The position numbers and the translations under genes were made by a program. From contig CAZMZP010000060.1 of NCBI GenBank assembly GCA_964570935.1, forward strand, positions 1 through 64,000: a stretch of 64,000 nt of DNA, written 5' to 3'. Source of the stretch: JAFGJU01 sp964570935. Lineage in GTDB: Bacteria > Eisenbacteria > RBG-16-71-46 > JAFGJU01. This document shows positions 7,641 through 16,648 of this stretch, piece after piece; position 1 is the first letter of the stretch, and the number at the start of each line of letters is the position of its first letter. The notes under the pieces are model-generated. The model was not told the origin of the DNA. It was given only the letters and a program-made list of their open reading frames with translations, and did no database searches.

Positions 7641-9017
7641 ATGCGGCGAACCATGAGTGTCGTGCTGTGTTTGACGTTCTGCCTTCTCGCGTGGCCGTCT
7701 CTTGTGGCCGTGGGCGAGGAGGTCGCAGTCACCGTCTACAACGAGAACATCGGCCTCGTGAAGGACCTCCGCGAAGTCTCGATCCCGCTGGGGCAGAGCG
7801 AGCTGGATTTCAAGGACGTGCCGTCCAGGATCGACCCCACGTCTGTCCACTTCGTGTCCAAGACCGCGCCGGGCGCCGTGGCCATCCTGGAGCAGAACTA
7901 CCAGTACGACCTTGTGAGCGCGTCCAAGCTGCTCGCGAAGTACGTGGACAACAGGGTCACTGTGTTCACCAAACAGGAGAAGGTGTTCGAGGGGACGCTC
8001 CTCAGTTTCGACGGCCAGAGCCTGGTGCTGGCGCCGGAGGGAAAGCAGGGACCCGTGACCGTGGTGTCGATGGAGCAGGTGAGGGACATCAGTTTCCCGG
8101 CGCTTCCGGGCGGTCTCATCACGAAGCCCACCCTGGTCTGGAAACTCCTCTCCGAGAAGTCCGGCAAGCACAACGTGGAAGTGAGCTACCTGACTGAGGG
8201 CCTGGACTGGCACGCGGAGTACGTCGCCGTGTCGGACGCCAAGGACGCATCAGTTCTTTTGAACGGCTGGGTGTCCGTGGATAACCAGTCGGGCGCGACG
8301 TACAAGGACGCCAGGCTCAAGGTGGTGGCGGGAAAAATCCACAGGGTGACGCCGCCGCAGATGATGCCGCGCAAGGCCATGGCGTATGAGGCTGACATGA
8401 TGGGGGCGCAGGCCGTCGGGATGGAGGAGCGGCCGTTCTTCGAATACCATCTGTATTCTCTGCCCAGGACAACGACGCTGGCCAACAACGAGGTCAAACA
8501 GATCTCCCTGTTCCCGGAGGCCCAGGCCAACGCCAAGAAGGTGTTCACGTACGACGGGCAGCAGCATCCCACCGAGGTCAGGATAACTCTGGAGCTGGTG
8601 AACTCCGAGGCCGAGGGCCTCGGCATGCCGCTCCCCGAGGGTAAGGTCCGGGTCTACAAAGAGGACATAGACAAGAGCCTGGAGTTCGTGGGCGAGGACG
8701 CCATAAAGCACACCGCCAAGGACGAGAAGCTGCGGCTCTACCTGGGGAACGCCTTTGACGTCGTCGGCGAGCGGACCGAGACGTCCTCCCGCCAGATAAC
8801 GAGGACTCTGCGCGAGGTGACTGTTGAGATAAAGCTGCGGAATCACAAAGCCGAGGCGGTCGACGTGACGGCCGTAGAGCACTTCTGGGGCGACTGGAAG
8901 ATCGTAACGAGCTCGCACCCGCCGGTCAAGAAGGACTCCAGGACCGCCGAGTTCACTGTGAACGTCCCGAAGGACAAAGAAGTGGTGGTGGCCTACACCG
9001 CGCGCATCGGGTACTGA
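7641..9017 (+). CDS. DUF4139 domain exported protein
   Basis: 458 aa from the ATG at 7641, with GGGGGTGA upstream and a signal peptide (LCLTFCLLAWPSLVAVG, cleavage near residue 25). The N-terminal part matches the DUF4140-like opening (VTVYNENIGLVKDLREV). The remainder matches DUF4139: EVSYLTEGLDWHAEYVA near the middle, AYEADMM, and a C-terminal beta-rich repeat ending in VVVAYTARIGY. Members are periplasmic or outer-envelope proteins of unknown function. The stop overlaps the uvrB start (TGATG), so the two are probably co-transcribed, though the functional link is unclear. Confidence 0.85.
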   Translation: MRRTMSVVLCLTFCLLAWPSLVAVGEEVAVTVYNENIGLVKDLREVSIPLGQSELDFKDVPSRIDPTSVHFVSKTAPGAVAILEQNYQYDLVSASKLLAKYVDNRVTVFTKQEKVFEGTLLSFDGQSLVLAPEGKQGPVTVVSMEQVRDISFPALPGGLITKPTLVWKLLSEKSGKHNVEVSYLTEGLDWHAEYVAVSDAKDASVLLNGWVSVDNQSGATYKDARLKVVAGKIHRVTPPQMMPRKAMAYEADMMGAQAVGMEERPFFEYHLYSLPRTTTLANNEVKQISLFPEAQANAKKVFTYDGQQHPTEVRITLELVNSEAEGLGMPLPEGKVRVYKEDIDKSLEFVGEDAIKHTAKDEKLRLYLGNAFDVVGERTETSSRQITRTLREVTVEIKLRNHKAEAVDVTAVEHFWGDWKIVTSSHPPVKKDSRTAEFTVNVPKDKEVVVAYTARIGY

Positions 9018-11131
9018 TGAGCGCGCCCTTCAAACTCGTGGCTCCCTACGAGCCCCGCGGAGACCAGCCGCAGGCCATCAGGGAGCTGACCCAGGGCCTC
9101 CTCTCCGGCCGGAAGTACCAGACGCTGCTGGGCGTCACCGGCTCCGGGAAGACCTTCACCGTGGCCAACGTGATAGCCGCGCTCGGGCTGCCGACCCTGG
9201 TCATATCGCACAACAAGACTCTCGCCGCGCAGCTCTACGGCGAGTTCCGGTCCTTCTTCCCCGAGAACGCGGTCGGCTATTTCATCAGCTACTACGACTA
9301 CTACCAGCCCGAGGCCTACGTGCCGTCCACCAACACCTACATCGCGAAGGACGCCTCCATCAACGACGACATAGACCGGCTCCGGCTGAACGCCACGAGC
9401 GCTCTCCTGCAGCGCGACGACTGCGTGATAGTGAGCAGCGTTTCCTGCATCTACGGACTGGGGAGCCCGGAGGAGTTCACTCGCCTGGTGCTGATGCTGG
9501 AAACGGGACAGGAGGCCGAGCGCCAGGCGGTGCTCAGGAAGCTCGTGGAGATGCACTACGACCGGAACGACGTCGCGTTCAAGAGGGGGACGTTCAGGGT
9601 GAGGGGCGAGGTTGTGGACGTCTGGCCCGCGTACGAAGAGACCGCCGTACGGGTCGAGTTCTTCGGGGACGAAGTGGCCCGGCTGTCGGAGATAGACACC
9701 CTGACCGGAAAGGCCCTGAAAAGACTGGAGCGCACGGCCGTCTACCCGGCGTCGCACTTCGCGACTGCGTATGCCAACGTCGAGAGGGCCCTCGGGTCCA
9801 TAAGGCAGGAACTGGACGAGCGTCTGAAGGAGTTCGAGGCCCAGGGAGCTCTGCTGGAGGCGCAGAGGCTCAGGACTCGCACCGAGTACGACCTCGAGAT
9901 GCTGAAGGAGGTCGGCTACTGTCCCGGGATTGAAAACTACTCAAGGCATCTGAGCGGCAGAGCGCCGGGCCAGAGGCCTTACACGCTGCTGGACTATTTC
10001 CGCGGCGATTTCCTGGTGGTGATTGACGAGTCTCACGTCACCGTGCCTCAGGTGAGGGGGATGTACGAGGGCGACCGCTCCAGGAAGGAGACGCTGGTCA
10101 AGTACGGTTTCAGGCTGCCTTCGGCGCTGGACAACAGGCCCCTGAAGTACGACGAGTTCGACGAGCTGGTGAGCCGGGCCATATTCGTGTCGGCCACTCC
10201 AGCGGAGTACGAACTGGAGAAGTGCAAGGGAGTCGTGGTCGAGCAGGTGATAAGGCCCACCGGGCTGGTGGACCCTTCCATAGACGTGAGGCCCACGGCC
10301 AACCAGGTGGACGACCTGTTGGAGGAGATCAGGAAGCGCGTCCAGAGGAAGGAGCGCGTCCTGGTCACTACACTCACGAAGAGGATGTCCGAGGACCTGA
10401 CCGACTATCTTCAGGAGATGGGAGTCAGGGTGCGCTACATCCACTCCGACATAGACGCGATAGAGCGCGTGGAGATCCTCAGGGGGCTTCGCCTGGCGGA
10501 GTTCGACGTGCTGGTGGGGATAAACCTGCTGCGCGAGGGGCTTGACTTGCCCGAGGTCTCCCTGGTGGCGGTGCTGGACGCGGACAAGGAGGGCTTCCTG
10601 CGGTCGGAGCGCTCGCTGATACAGACCGCCGGCAGAGCGGCCCGGAACGTGTTCGGCGACGTGATACTGTATGCCGACACCATGACGGGATCCATGGACA
10701 GGGCCATCAGCGAGACCGAGAGGCGGCGCAAGAAGCAATTGGAGTATAATAGGGAGCACGGCATCACGCCCAAGTCCATCGTCAAGTCGCTGGAAGAGGT
10801 GATGAGAGCGACCGCGGTGGCCGACGCCACTGTGAAGGAGGCCGAGCCGCCTGAATTCGATTCCTCGGTGTTCGGCAAGATGGACAGGGAGGCCCTGGCC
10901 GAGTTGCTGGAACGGGAGATGCTCGCGGCGGCGAGAAAGATGGAATTCGAGAAGGCCGCCAGTCTGAGGGACAAGCTGGAAGAGCTGCGGACGGTCGTGA
11001 CCGGCAGCAGGGGAAAGGTGGCGGGCGTGCGGGAGAGAACTGCGAGCGGCAGGGCTGGAGCCGCGGGCCATCGTGCACGGAAAGCGACCTCGCGTCCGGG
11101 AGGAAGTCGTGGCAGAAAAGAAAAAAGATAG
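9017..11131 (+). CDS. uvrB: Excinuclease ABC subunit B
   Basis: 704 aa, the damage-verifying helicase-like subunit of nucleotide excision repair. Motifs in order: Walker A GVTGSGKTFT (~residue 40), the beta-hairpin region YYDYYQPEAYVP, DEAD-type VVIDESHV, the helicase C-terminal block (LLREGLDLPEVSLVA, QTAGRAARN) and a C-terminal UVR domain (REMLAAARKMEFEKAASLRDK). After the UVR domain there is an extra ~45-residue Arg/Gly/Ala-rich basic tail, whose last codons overlap the start of nadC. The start overlaps the stop of the DUF4139 gene. uvrA lies 20 kb away in this window. Confidence 0.97.
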   Translation: MSAPFKLVAPYEPRGDQPQAIRELTQGLLSGRKYQTLLGVTGSGKTFTVANVIAALGLPTLVISHNKTLAAQLYGEFRSFFPENAVGYFISYYDYYQPEAYVPSTNTYIAKDASINDDIDRLRLNATSALLQRDDCVIVSSVSCIYGLGSPEEFTRLVLMLETGQEAERQAVLRKLVEMHYDRNDVAFKRGTFRVRGEVVDVWPAYEETAVRVEFFGDEVARLSEIDTLTGKALKRLERTAVYPASHFATAYANVERALGSIRQELDERLKEFEAQGALLEAQRLRTRTEYDLEMLKEVGYCPGIENYSRHLSGRAPGQRPYTLLDYFRGDFLVVIDESHVTVPQVRGMYEGDRSRKETLVKYGFRLPSALDNRPLKYDEFDELVSRAIFVSATPAEYELEKCKGVVVEQVIRPTGLVDPSIDVRPTANQVDDLLEEIRKRVQRKERVLVTTLTKRMSEDLTDYLQEMGVRVRYIHSDIDAIERVEILRGLRLAEFDVLVGINLLREGLDLPEVSLVAVLDADKEGFLRSERSLIQTAGRAARNVFGDVILYADTMTGSMDRAISETERRRKKQLEYNREHGITPKSIVKSLEEVMRATAVADATVKEAEPPEFDSSVFGKMDREALAELLEREMLAAARKMEFEKAASLRDKLEELRTVVTGSRGKVAGVRERTASGRAGAAGHRARKATSRPGGSRGRKEKR

Positions 11132-12041
11132 GCCGAGCATCAACCTCGAATCCATCGCCGCGCCCAGGGTGGCCCTCGCCCTGACCGAGGACGTGGGCTT
11201 CGGAGACATCACCACTGCCGCCACCGTGCCGGATAATCTCGTGGCCAAGGCCGTGATTCTGGCCAAGGAGGGCGGGATACTGGCCGGGACTCAGATCGCC
11301 GAGATCGTGTTCCGGCAGCTGGACGCCGCCGTCGAGTTCACGGCGCATCTGAAAGACGGAGAGAGCCTGGCGGCGGGCAGGAGAGTCTGCTCCCTGCGGG
11401 GGAACGCCAGGGCCATCCTCACCGGCGAACGAGTCGCGCTGAATTTCCTTCAGCGTCTGTCCGGCATAGCCACCCTGACCGACAGGTTCGTGAGAAGAAC
11501 GCGAGGCACGCAGGCCAGGATAACCGACACGCGGAAGACCACTCCCGGGCTTCGCATCCTGGAGAAATACGCAGTCAGAGTTGGGGGCGGCGACAGCCAC
11601 AGGTTCGGGCTTTACGACATGTACCTAATCAAGGAGAACCACATCGCCGCGGCCGGGAGCATCACCGAGGCCGTGCGAAGAGTCAGAGAACACATGCGGA
11701 GCACGAAGGGCGACATTCCCATCGAGGTGGAGGCCAGGACGCCCGAGGACGTGAAGGAGGCCTGCGAGTGCTGGGTCAACAGGGTGCTCCTGGACAACAT
11801 GACCCTGGTCAACATCGGAAGGGCGCTGGAAATAGTTGAGAACCACAAGCGGGAGAGCGCGCCTCCTAAGACCGCGGACGCCAAGGCCAGGTGCCTGGAC
11901 ACCGAGGTCTCCGGAGGCGTGAGCCTGGAGAACGTGAGGGACATCGCCCTCACGGGAGTCAACTACATCTCCGTCGGCGCTCTCACGCATTCTTACAAGT
12001 CAATAGACATGAGTCTTCTTGTCGAGGAAATAGAGCGTTGA
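11109..12041 (+). CDS. nadC: Nicotinate-nucleotide pyrophosphorylase (carboxylating)
   Basis: About 310 aa from the GTG at 11109, which has GGGAGG 6 nt upstream; a GTG at 11073 is less likely. Converts quinolinate plus PRPP to nicotinate mononucleotide in de novo NAD synthesis. Visible family features: ALTEDVGFGDITT near the N-terminus, RVALNFLQRLSGIAT, TRKTTPGLR(I)LEKYAVRVGGG, HRFGLYDMYLIKENH, and the C-terminal barrel segments EVEARTPEDVKEA, LLDNM, and ALTHSYKSIDMSL. The start lies inside the last 23 nt of uvrB and the stop overlaps the next gene's TTG start. Confidence 0.95.
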   Translation: MAEKKKDRPSINLESIAAPRVALALTEDVGFGDITTAATVPDNLVAKAVILAKEGGILAGTQIAEIVFRQLDAAVEFTAHLKDGESLAAGRRVCSLRGNARAILTGERVALNFLQRLSGIATLTDRFVRRTRGTQARITDTRKTTPGLRILEKYAVRVGGGDSHRFGLYDMYLIKENHIAAAGSITEAVRRVREHMRSTKGDIPIEVEARTPEDVKEACECWVNRVLLDNMTLVNIGRALEIVENHKRESAPPKTADAKARCLDTEVSGGVSLENVRDIALTGVNYISVGALTHSYKSIDMSLLVEEIER

Positions 12042-12778
12042 AGGCGCGGACATTGACGTTCGAACGCGTCGGCTCCACAAACGAAGCCGCGTGGGAGGAG
12101 GCCGAGAAGGGCGCGGCCGAATGGACCGTCGTCATCGCCGACGAACAGACAAGCGGCAGGGGGCGGCTGTCCAGGAAGTGGCATTCTCCGGCCGGACTGG
12201 GGGCGTGGATGTCGGTGGTCCTCAGGCCCGACGTGCGGCCGAGCGTGGCTCCGGGCATCACCATGTGCGCTTCCCTGGCCGTGGCCAAGGCGCTTCGGAA
12301 GCTGCATCCCATGAGCGTGTCCCTCAAATGGCCCAACGACGTAATGGTGAAGGGACGGAAGATATGTGGGATACTGACGGAGATGAAGGCGGCGGGGGAC
12401 AGGGTGGAGTTCGTCGTCTGCGGCATGGGCATCAACCTGAACCAGGGGACGGACGACTTCCCGCCCGAGCTCAGGGACTCGGCGACCTCGGTGTTCCTCG
12501 CGACCGGACATCGGGCCGACAGGACGGCGCTCGTGGCGGAGCTCATGTCGCAGTTTGAGAAACTGTACGGCGTGTTCCTGCAGCGGGGGCTCCCGGCCCT
12601 GATGGGAGAGTGGCGCTCCATGTGCCCGCTTTTTGGTACGATCGTGCGAATCAAGACCCGCGGCGAGACCGTCGAGGGAGTCTTTCACGACATAGACGCC
12701 GGTGGAGCTCTGGTGCTCAGGCTGGAATCAGGGGTACACCGCAGTTTCTTGGCCGGAGACGTCGAGCCCGTCTCATAG
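12038..12778 (+). CDS. birA: Biotin-[acetyl-CoA-carboxylase] ligase
   Basis: 246 aa if started at the TTG at 12038, which overlaps the nadC stop (TTGA); no ATG/GTG fits between it and the conserved start of the domain. Biotinylates the carrier protein of biotin-dependent carboxylases via biotinyl-AMP. Visible: STNEAAWE, DEQTSGRGRLSRKWHSP (the GRGRxxRxW biotin/ATP loop), SLKWPNDVMV with the catalytic lysine, KICGILTEM, and a small C-terminal SH3-like domain. It lacks the N-terminal helix-turn-helix of E. coli BirA, so it is a class I ligase without repressor function. Confidence 0.92.
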   Translation: MKARTLTFERVGSTNEAAWEEAEKGAAEWTVVIADEQTSGRGRLSRKWHSPAGLGAWMSVVLRPDVRPSVAPGITMCASLAVAKALRKLHPMSVSLKWPNDVMVKGRKICGILTEMKAAGDRVEFVVCGMGINLNQGTDDFPPELRDSATSVFLATGHRADRTALVAELMSQFEKLYGVFLQRGLPALMGEWRSMCPLFGTIVRIKTRGETVEGVFHDIDAGGALVLRLESGVHRSFLAGDVEPVS

Positions 12779-12792
12779 CAAAGCGAGGTTCC

Positions 12793-13311
12793 ATGAACTG
12801 CCCTGCATGCGGACACGGAGAAGACAAGGTCGTCGACTCGAGGTCGACTAAGGACAACACCGCGGTCAGACGCAGAAGGGAATGCCTGGGGTGCGGGAAG
12901 AGGTTCACCACTTACGAGTACATAGAGACCACCCCCCTCATGGTCATCAAGAAGGACGGCAGGCGCGAGCCGTTCAAACGCGACAAGCTCAAAGCCGGCA
13001 TACTCAAGGCCTGCGAGAAGAGACCCATCTCGCCCGAGACCATCGACGAGATTGTGGACGGCGTCGAGTCCGTCATCCAGAAGCACATGCGGAGCGAGGT
13101 GACCAGCCGCGACGTCGGAGAGAGCGTGATGCAGGCCCTGTCCAACCTTGACGAGGTGGCCTACGTGAGGTTCGCCTCGGTCTACAGGCACTTCAAAGAC
13201 GTAAACCAGTTCATGGAAGAGCTGAAGAACCTCATCAGCAGGAACGAGCAGTGGGACGACCGCCCGGTCCGGCAGGACGCGCGGGAAACGCCAAAGGAGC
13301 TGGATGACTGA
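12793..13311 (+). CDS. nrdR: Transcriptional repressor NrdR
   Basis: 172 aa from the ATG at 12793 (GCGAGG upstream), slightly longer than the usual ~150. Represses ribonucleotide reductase genes in response to ATP/dATP. It has the N-terminal zinc ribbon (MNCPACGH...CLGCGKRFTT), then an ATP-cone (MVIKKDGRREPFKRDKL to VAYVRFASVYRHFKDV). The C-terminus ends KELDD, and the sequence encoding that end is duplicated at the start of tatC. Confidence 0.95.
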   Translation: MNCPACGHGEDKVVDSRSTKDNTAVRRRRECLGCGKRFTTYEYIETTPLMVIKKDGRREPFKRDKLKAGILKACEKRPISPETIDEIVDGVESVIQKHMRSEVTSRDVGESVMQALSNLDEVAYVRFASVYRHFKDVNQFMEELKNLISRNEQWDDRPVRQDARETPKELDD

Positions 13312-13364
13312 GCCCGGCGCGGCGCAGGCCGCGGCGCGCCAAAGCCAAGGAGCTGGATGACTGA
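13294..13364 (+). repeat. Direct repeat at the nrdR-tatC junction
   Basis: An 18-nt block starting AAGGAGCTGGATGACTGA occurs at 13294-13311 (end of nrdR) and at 13347-13364 (ribosome site and first codons of tatC), with a period of 53 nt. Confidence 0.9.
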
Positions 13365-14106
13365 AGACAGTAAGGCTCTTTCGGGCGAGAAGGACATGTC
13401 CTTCCTGGAACATCTCGAGGAGCTCCGGAAGGTCATCATAAACTCCCTCGTGGTCATGGTCGTGCTGTCCTCGGCCGCGTGGTTCCTTTCCGGCTGGGTG
13501 ATGGACCAGCTGGTGAAGCCCATCGGCGGAGCCGTGTTCATCGGTCCGGCAGAGGCCTTCACCGTCCGGCTCAAGATCGCCGTCGTGCTGGGCGCTCTGG
13601 CCTCGCTGCCGGTCATCTTCTTCTTTCTGTGGAAGTTCGTGGTCCCGGGGCTGCTTCACCGCGAGAAGACGGCGCTGACCCCGCTCGTGCTGTTTTCGAC
13701 CGTTTTCTTCTACGGCGGCGCGGCGTTCTCGTATTTCGTGCTGGTCCCGGTCATGATGAAGATACTCATCGGCTTCGGCACGGCGAGCGTGCAGCCGATG
13801 ATATCGGTCAACAGCTACCTGTCCCTGGTGATGCAGATATGCCTTGCCATGGGCCTTCTGTTTCAGTTCCCGCTGGTGGTCGCGGTGCTCACGTGGATGG
13901 GGTTTCTGTCGCCGGAGTGGCTCAAGCGGAAGTGGAGGTACGCGGTCGTGATAATATTCATTATCGGCGCCGTCGTGACTCCGGGCGACGGACCCAGCCA
14001 GCTTGTGGTGGCGTTTCCCATAGTGGGGCTGTATTTCCTGAGCATACTGGTTTCGATGCTGATAAAGAGACGCAAGGAAGGAGAAGCCGATGCTGCTGGC
14101 GATTGA
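13357..14106 (+). CDS. tatC: Sec-independent protein translocase subunit TatC
   Basis: 249 aa. Multi-spanning receptor of the twin-arginine translocase in the inner membrane. Visible: the N-terminal signature FLEHLEELRKVIINS, six hydrophobic segments (from residue ~27 to ~240), FFLWKFVVPGLL, the FSTVFFYGGAAFSYFVL loop, and the cytoplasmic C-terminus with RRK. AAGGAG precedes the ATG, within the duplicated junction with nrdR. The 3' end overlaps coaX. tatA is located separately at 24.6 kb. Confidence 0.95.
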   Translation: MTEDSKALSGEKDMSFLEHLEELRKVIINSLVVMVVLSSAAWFLSGWVMDQLVKPIGGAVFIGPAEAFTVRLKIAVVLGALASLPVIFFFLWKFVVPGLLHREKTALTPLVLFSTVFFYGGAAFSYFVLVPVMMKILIGFGTASVQPMISVNSYLSLVMQICLAMGLLFQFPLVVAVLTWMGFLSPEWLKRKWRYAVVIIFIIGAVVTPGDGPSQLVVAFPIVGLYFLSILVSMLIKRRKEGEADAAGD

Positions 14107-14863
14107 CGTAGGGAACACGATCACGGAGTTCGGCGTCTTCGAGGACGAGAAGCTGGTCCTGCGCTGGCGGGTCGCGACCCAGCTCCGCACCGCGGACGAG
14201 CTGGCCCTGCTAGTGGCGCACTACTGCGCGGCCAAGGGGCTGAAGCTCGCGAGAGACGCCGACTGCGTCATGTGCTCGGTCGTGCCGGCCCTGACTCCGG
14301 GCTTCGTGGAGATGGCCCGGCAGTTCTTCGACAAGGACGCACTCGTGGTCGACAGCACCGTCGAGACAGGCCTCAAGGTAAAGTACCGCGACCCGTTCTC
14401 CATAGGCAGCGACAGGATAGCCACGGCGGTCGGAGCGATCCGGCTTTTCGGCACGCCGGTCATCATTGTGGACATGGGCACCGCCTCCACGTTTGACGTC
14501 GTGTCCGCCTCAGGAGAGTACCTCGGGGGCGCCATCGCGCCGGGAGTGGGGACCGGGGCGGAGGAGCTGTTCCGGAGAGCGGCCAAGCTAGCCCGGGTCG
14601 AGCTGAGAGAACCGCCGTCGGTCATAGGGAAGTCCACCGAAGAGAGCCTCCAGGCGGGGATAGTGCTGGGCGCAGCGGGGCTCGTTGACGGCATACTGTC
14701 CCTCATGTTCAAGGAGCTGGGGACACGGCCCAAGGTCGTGGCCACGGGCGGTTATTCGCACCTCATTGTGCCTCATTGCTCCAACGTGGACGAGCTCGTG
14801 GACGGGCTCGTGCTGACAGGACTGCTGGCCATCCACCGGATGAACTCGAGGGCAAAGCCCTGA
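14090..14863 (+). CDS. coaX: Type III pantothenate kinase
   Basis: 257 aa, ASKHA-fold kinase that phosphorylates pantothenate, the first committed step of CoA synthesis. Visible: phosphate-1 motif LLAIDVGNTITEFG, adenosine-side VDMGTASTFDVV, GGAIAPGVGTGAEELF, and the C-terminal VATGGYSHLI. The start lies in the last codons of tatC with AAGGAGAAG upstream. It pairs with panB and panC at 20.8-22.5 kb in the CoA pathway. A hairpin terminator follows. Confidence 0.95.
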   Translation: MLLAIDVGNTITEFGVFEDEKLVLRWRVATQLRTADELALLVAHYCAAKGLKLARDADCVMCSVVPALTPGFVEMARQFFDKDALVVDSTVETGLKVKYRDPFSIGSDRIATAVGAIRLFGTPVIIVDMGTASTFDVVSASGEYLGGAIAPGVGTGAEELFRRAAKLARVELREPPSVIGKSTEESLQAGIVLGAAGLVDGILSLMFKELGTRPKVVATGGYSHLIVPHCSNVDELVDGLVLTGLLAIHRMNSRAKP

Positions 14864-14872
14864 CCGCGCCGG

Positions 14873-14895
14873 AGACGCCTCTCCGGGCGTCTTTT
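14873..14895 (+). terminator. Rho-independent terminator after coaX
   Basis: Stem AGACGCC (14873-14879) / GGCGTCT (14886-14892) with a 6-nt loop, followed by TTT. Confidence 0.65.
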
Positions 14896-14898
14896 GGC

Positions 14899-14927
14899 TG
14901 GACGCGGGCCGCGCACGTTGCTACACT
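14899..14927 (+). promoter_or_regulatory. Putative promoter of groL
   Basis: TGGACG (14899-14904), 17 nt, TACACT (14922-14927). It lies just after the coaX terminator and ~100 nt upstream of groL. No CIRCE-type inverted repeat is seen. Confidence 0.35.
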
Positions 14928-15024
14928 CTTTCGAACGCGTTGACGGCTGCCATCCTGGCCGAACAGGCCCGGGAGCGGCCGGAGAATGTCAGACTGCTTT
15001 ACGTTCATGGAAGGAGATTCCTAG

Positions 15025-16641
15025 ATGCCGAAGATCATCACGTTCGACGTTCAGGCTCGCGACGCCCTGAAGCGCGGAGTTGACAAGCTCGTAAATACCG
15101 TGAAAGTCACGCTCGGCCCGAAGGGAAGAAACGTCGTCCTGGACAAGAAATTCGGGATGCCCGTGATCACGAACGACGGCGTCACCATAGCGAAGGAGAT
15201 AGAGCTGAGCGACCCAGTGGAGAACATGGGCGTTCAGCTGATGCGCGAGGTGGCCACCAAGACGCACGACATCGCCGGCGACGGCACGACTACCGCGACC
15301 GTCCTGGCCCAGGCGATCGTGCGGGAGGGGCTCAAGAACGTGACGGCAGGCGCCAATCCGATGCGACTCAAGCGGGGCGTGGACAAGGCCGTCGAGGCGG
15401 TAGTTGAGGCCCTCAAGAAATCCTGCAAGACGGTGGTCGGGCGGGACGAGCTGGAGCAGGTGGCCGCGATATCGGCCAACAACGACCCCGAGATAGGGAA
15501 GCTCATCGCCGACGCCATGGAAAAAGTGGGAAAGGACGGCGTCATCACCGTCGAAGAGGCCAAGAGCATCGACACGGCCCTGGAGTTCGTGGAGGGCCTT
15601 CAGTTCGACCGCGGATACATATCTCCCTACTTCGTGACTGACGCCGAGAGGATGGAGGCAGTGCTCGAGGAGCCTGTGGTGCTCCTCTACGACAAGAAGA
15701 TAAGCTCGATGCACGAGCTGCTGCCGATACTGGAGAAGATCGCCCAGCTGGGCAAGCCCCTGCTCATCGTGGCCGAGGAAGTTGACGGCGAGGCCCTGGC
15801 AACGCTGGTCGTGAACAAGCTGCGGGGAATTCTGTCGTGCGTGGCGGTCAAGGCTCCCGGTTACGGCGACCGCAGAAAAGAGATGATGGAGGACGTCGCG
15901 ATACTCACCGGCGGCAGGGTCATATCCGAGGAGACGGGCTTCAAACTGGAGAACGCCACTACCGGCGACCTGGGCAAGGTTAAGAGGGTGACGGTGGACA
16001 AGGAAAACACCACGCTGGTCGGAGGCGCCGGCAAGAAGGCCGACGTCCAGGGCAGGATCACCCAGATAAGAAAGCAGATCGAGGACAGCACGTCCGAGTA
16101 CGACAAGGAAAAGCTGCAGGAACGGCTGGCCAAGCTCACCGGCGGTGTGGCGGTCATAAACGTGGGCGCCGCGACCGAGGTCGAGATGAAAGAGAGAAAG
16201 GCCCGGATAGAGGACGCGCTCGCGGCCACCCGCGCCGCGGTGGAGGAGGGGATAGTGCCGGGAGGCGGCGTGGCGTTGATAAGAGCCGCCGCGGCGGTGT
16301 CAAAGCTCAAACTCCACGGCGACGACAAGGTGGGTGCGGAGATAGTGCTCAAGGCCCTGGAAGAGCCGGCCAAGCTCATAGCGGCGAACGCGGGCGAAGA
16401 GGGGTCTGTGGTGGTCCAGAAGATAAAGACGATGGAAGGCAGCTCCGGCTTCAACGCGCGGTCCGGGAAGTACGAGGACCTCATCAAGGCCGGCATCGTG
16501 GACCCCACGAAGGTGGTGCGCGCAGCATTACAGAACGCCGCCAGCATAGGCGGCCTCATTCTGACGACCGAGGCGCTGGTCGTGGATAAACCGGAAGAAG
16601 AGGAAGCGATGCCGATGCCGCACGCGCACGGCATGCATTAG
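15025..16641 (+). CDS. groL: 60-kDa chaperonin GroEL
   Basis: 538 aa, with AAGGAGA 8 nt upstream of the ATG. ATP-dependent folding chamber. Visible: TVKVTLGPKGRNVVLDKKFG, the nucleotide-binding GDGTTTATVLA, DRGYISPYFVTD, VKAPGYGDRRKEM, and EGIVPGGGVALIRA. The C-terminus is EEEEAMPMPHAHGMH, His/Met/Pro-rich rather than the usual GGM repeat. No groES precedes it: the upstream region holds only a terminator and promoter, so the co-chaperonin must be elsewhere. Confidence 0.98.
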   Translation: MPKIITFDVQARDALKRGVDKLVNTVKVTLGPKGRNVVLDKKFGMPVITNDGVTIAKEIELSDPVENMGVQLMREVATKTHDIAGDGTTTATVLAQAIVREGLKNVTAGANPMRLKRGVDKAVEAVVEALKKSCKTVVGRDELEQVAAISANNDPEIGKLIADAMEKVGKDGVITVEEAKSIDTALEFVEGLQFDRGYISPYFVTDAERMEAVLEEPVVLLYDKKISSMHELLPILEKIAQLGKPLLIVAEEVDGEALATLVVNKLRGILSCVAVKAPGYGDRRKEMMEDVAILTGGRVISEETGFKLENATTGDLGKVKRVTVDKENTTLVGGAGKKADVQGRITQIRKQIEDSTSEYDKEKLQERLAKLTGGVAVINVGAATEVEMKERKARIEDALAATRAAVEEGIVPGGGVALIRAAAAVSKLKLHGDDKVGAEIVLKALEEPAKLIAANAGEEGSVVVQKIKTMEGSSGFNARSGKYEDLIKAGIVDPTKVVRAALQNAASIGGLILTTEALVVDKPEEEEAMPMPHAHGMH

Positions 16642-16648
16642 AAACGCC

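Noticed and set aside
12038..12778. Missing helix-turn-helix in BirA as an anomaly
   Set aside because: Class I biotin ligases without a DNA-binding domain are widespread.
14864..15024. Search for a CIRCE/HrcA operator upstream of groL
   Set aside because: No TTAGCACTC-N9-GAGTGCTAA-type inverted repeat is present.
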